Assembly (NCBI GenBank): GCA_903970575.1
Contig: CAJCJC010000279.1
Coordinates: 1 to 7,170, forward strand
Length of the DNA stretch: 7,170 nucleotides
From: Alphaproteobacteria bacterium
GTDB lineage: Bacteria > Pseudomonadota > Alphaproteobacteria > BOG-932 > Roseiterribacteraceae
Direction: 5' to 3'
Shown: positions 7,047-7,170 of the stretch, piece after piece
Layout: every line of letters begins with the position of its first letter
Numbering within the stretch: position 1 is the first letter of the stretch
Translations under genes and position numbers: made by a program
The notes under the pieces: generated by a model
The model's input: the letters and a program-made list of their open reading frames with translations, nothing else
The model's database searches: none
What the model was told of the DNA's origin: nothing

Positions 7047-7170
7047 ATGGCTTACCGACCGCACGCGTTGCTGGCAAGCGTCGCGGCATCGAAAGTCGGT
7101 CCATGCGCCTGCGATAATTGGCGGCGCTGCGTCGTCAAGGAACAGGAACCACCGCATATCAGATCGGAAG
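7047..7170 (+). CDS. Possible 5' part of a small Cys-containing protein (partial)
   Basis: An ATG at 7047 opens a frame that remains open to the right edge (41 residues seen). It contains PCACDNWRRC, a C-x-C-x4-C spacing with a central Trp that resembles small metal-binding proteins. I cannot name a family. There is no clear ribosome binding site, and the opposite strand is also open over most of this stretch, so the ORF may be chance. The last codons fall in bases that match a sequencing adapter and should not be trusted. Confidence 0.22.
   Translation, partial: MAYRPHALLASVAASKVGPCACDNWRRCVVKEQEPPHIRSE
7161..7170. other. Terminal ten bases identical to Illumina adapter start
   Basis: The window ends in AGATCGGAAG, which is exactly the first ten bases of the widely used Illumina TruSeq adapter. 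If this is also the end of the assembled contig, the bases are probably untrimmed adapter and not genomic sequence. Confidence 0.55.

Noticed and set aside
1..7170. CRISPR array, insertion sequence, tRNA/rRNA, toxin-antitoxin or phage defence genes
   Set aside because: No regularly spaced repeats, transposase motifs, terminal inverted repeats, RNA gene signatures or defence-family motifs were seen on either strand.

Overview
The window is GC-rich bacterial chromosomal or contig DNA, most consistent with an alphaproteobacterium. The gene types, the codon choice and the very large multi-domain family 4 glycosyltransferase all fit that group. A PHB-accumulating Rhizobiales/Beijerinckiaceae-like host is a guess, not a demonstrated assignment.

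Left part (1-3015, + strand). The 3' end of an unidentified gene stops at 106. After a 116-base gap come three genes in one direction. The first is a patatin-like lipase with a C-terminal DUF3734-type region (223-1407). The second is acetoacetate decarboxylase, adc (1468-2205). The third is an SDR-family D-3-hydroxybutyrate dehydrogenase, bdhA (2236-3015). A likely intrinsic terminator (about 1410-1437) lies between the lipase and adc. adc and bdhA are only 30 bases apart and each has a good Shine-Dalgarno sequence. Together the set can be read as ketone-body/PHB catabolism: an esterase of unknown substrate, 3-hydroxybutyrate <-> acetoacetate, and acetoacetate -> acetone + CO2.

Middle part (2959-6018, - strand). 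One 1019-residue protein carries two tandem GT-B (GT4-like) glycosyltransferase modules followed by what looks like only the first part of a third. Its 3' end runs convergently into bdhA. The last 18 residues and the stop codon are read from the antisense of the bdhA 3' end, with no intergenic spacer. This suggests a rearrangement that joined a truncated surface-polysaccharide glycosyltransferase gene to the ketone-body operon.

Right part (6019-7170). This is accessory-looking and poorly characterised. A basic hypothetical protein (best start 6642, - strand) lies just upstream of the glycosyltransferase gene. A short and possibly frameshifted ORF (6677-6934, -) lies upstream of that. An AT-rich patch at about 6985-7043 holds a sigma70-like promoter on the - strand, overlapped by repeated and palindromic sequence that resembles an operator. 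A possible partial small Cys-containing ORF runs rightward off the end. The last ten bases are identical to the start of the common Illumina adapter, so the terminal bases may be artefactual.

I found no rRNA, tRNA, CRISPR array, insertion sequence or phage gene.
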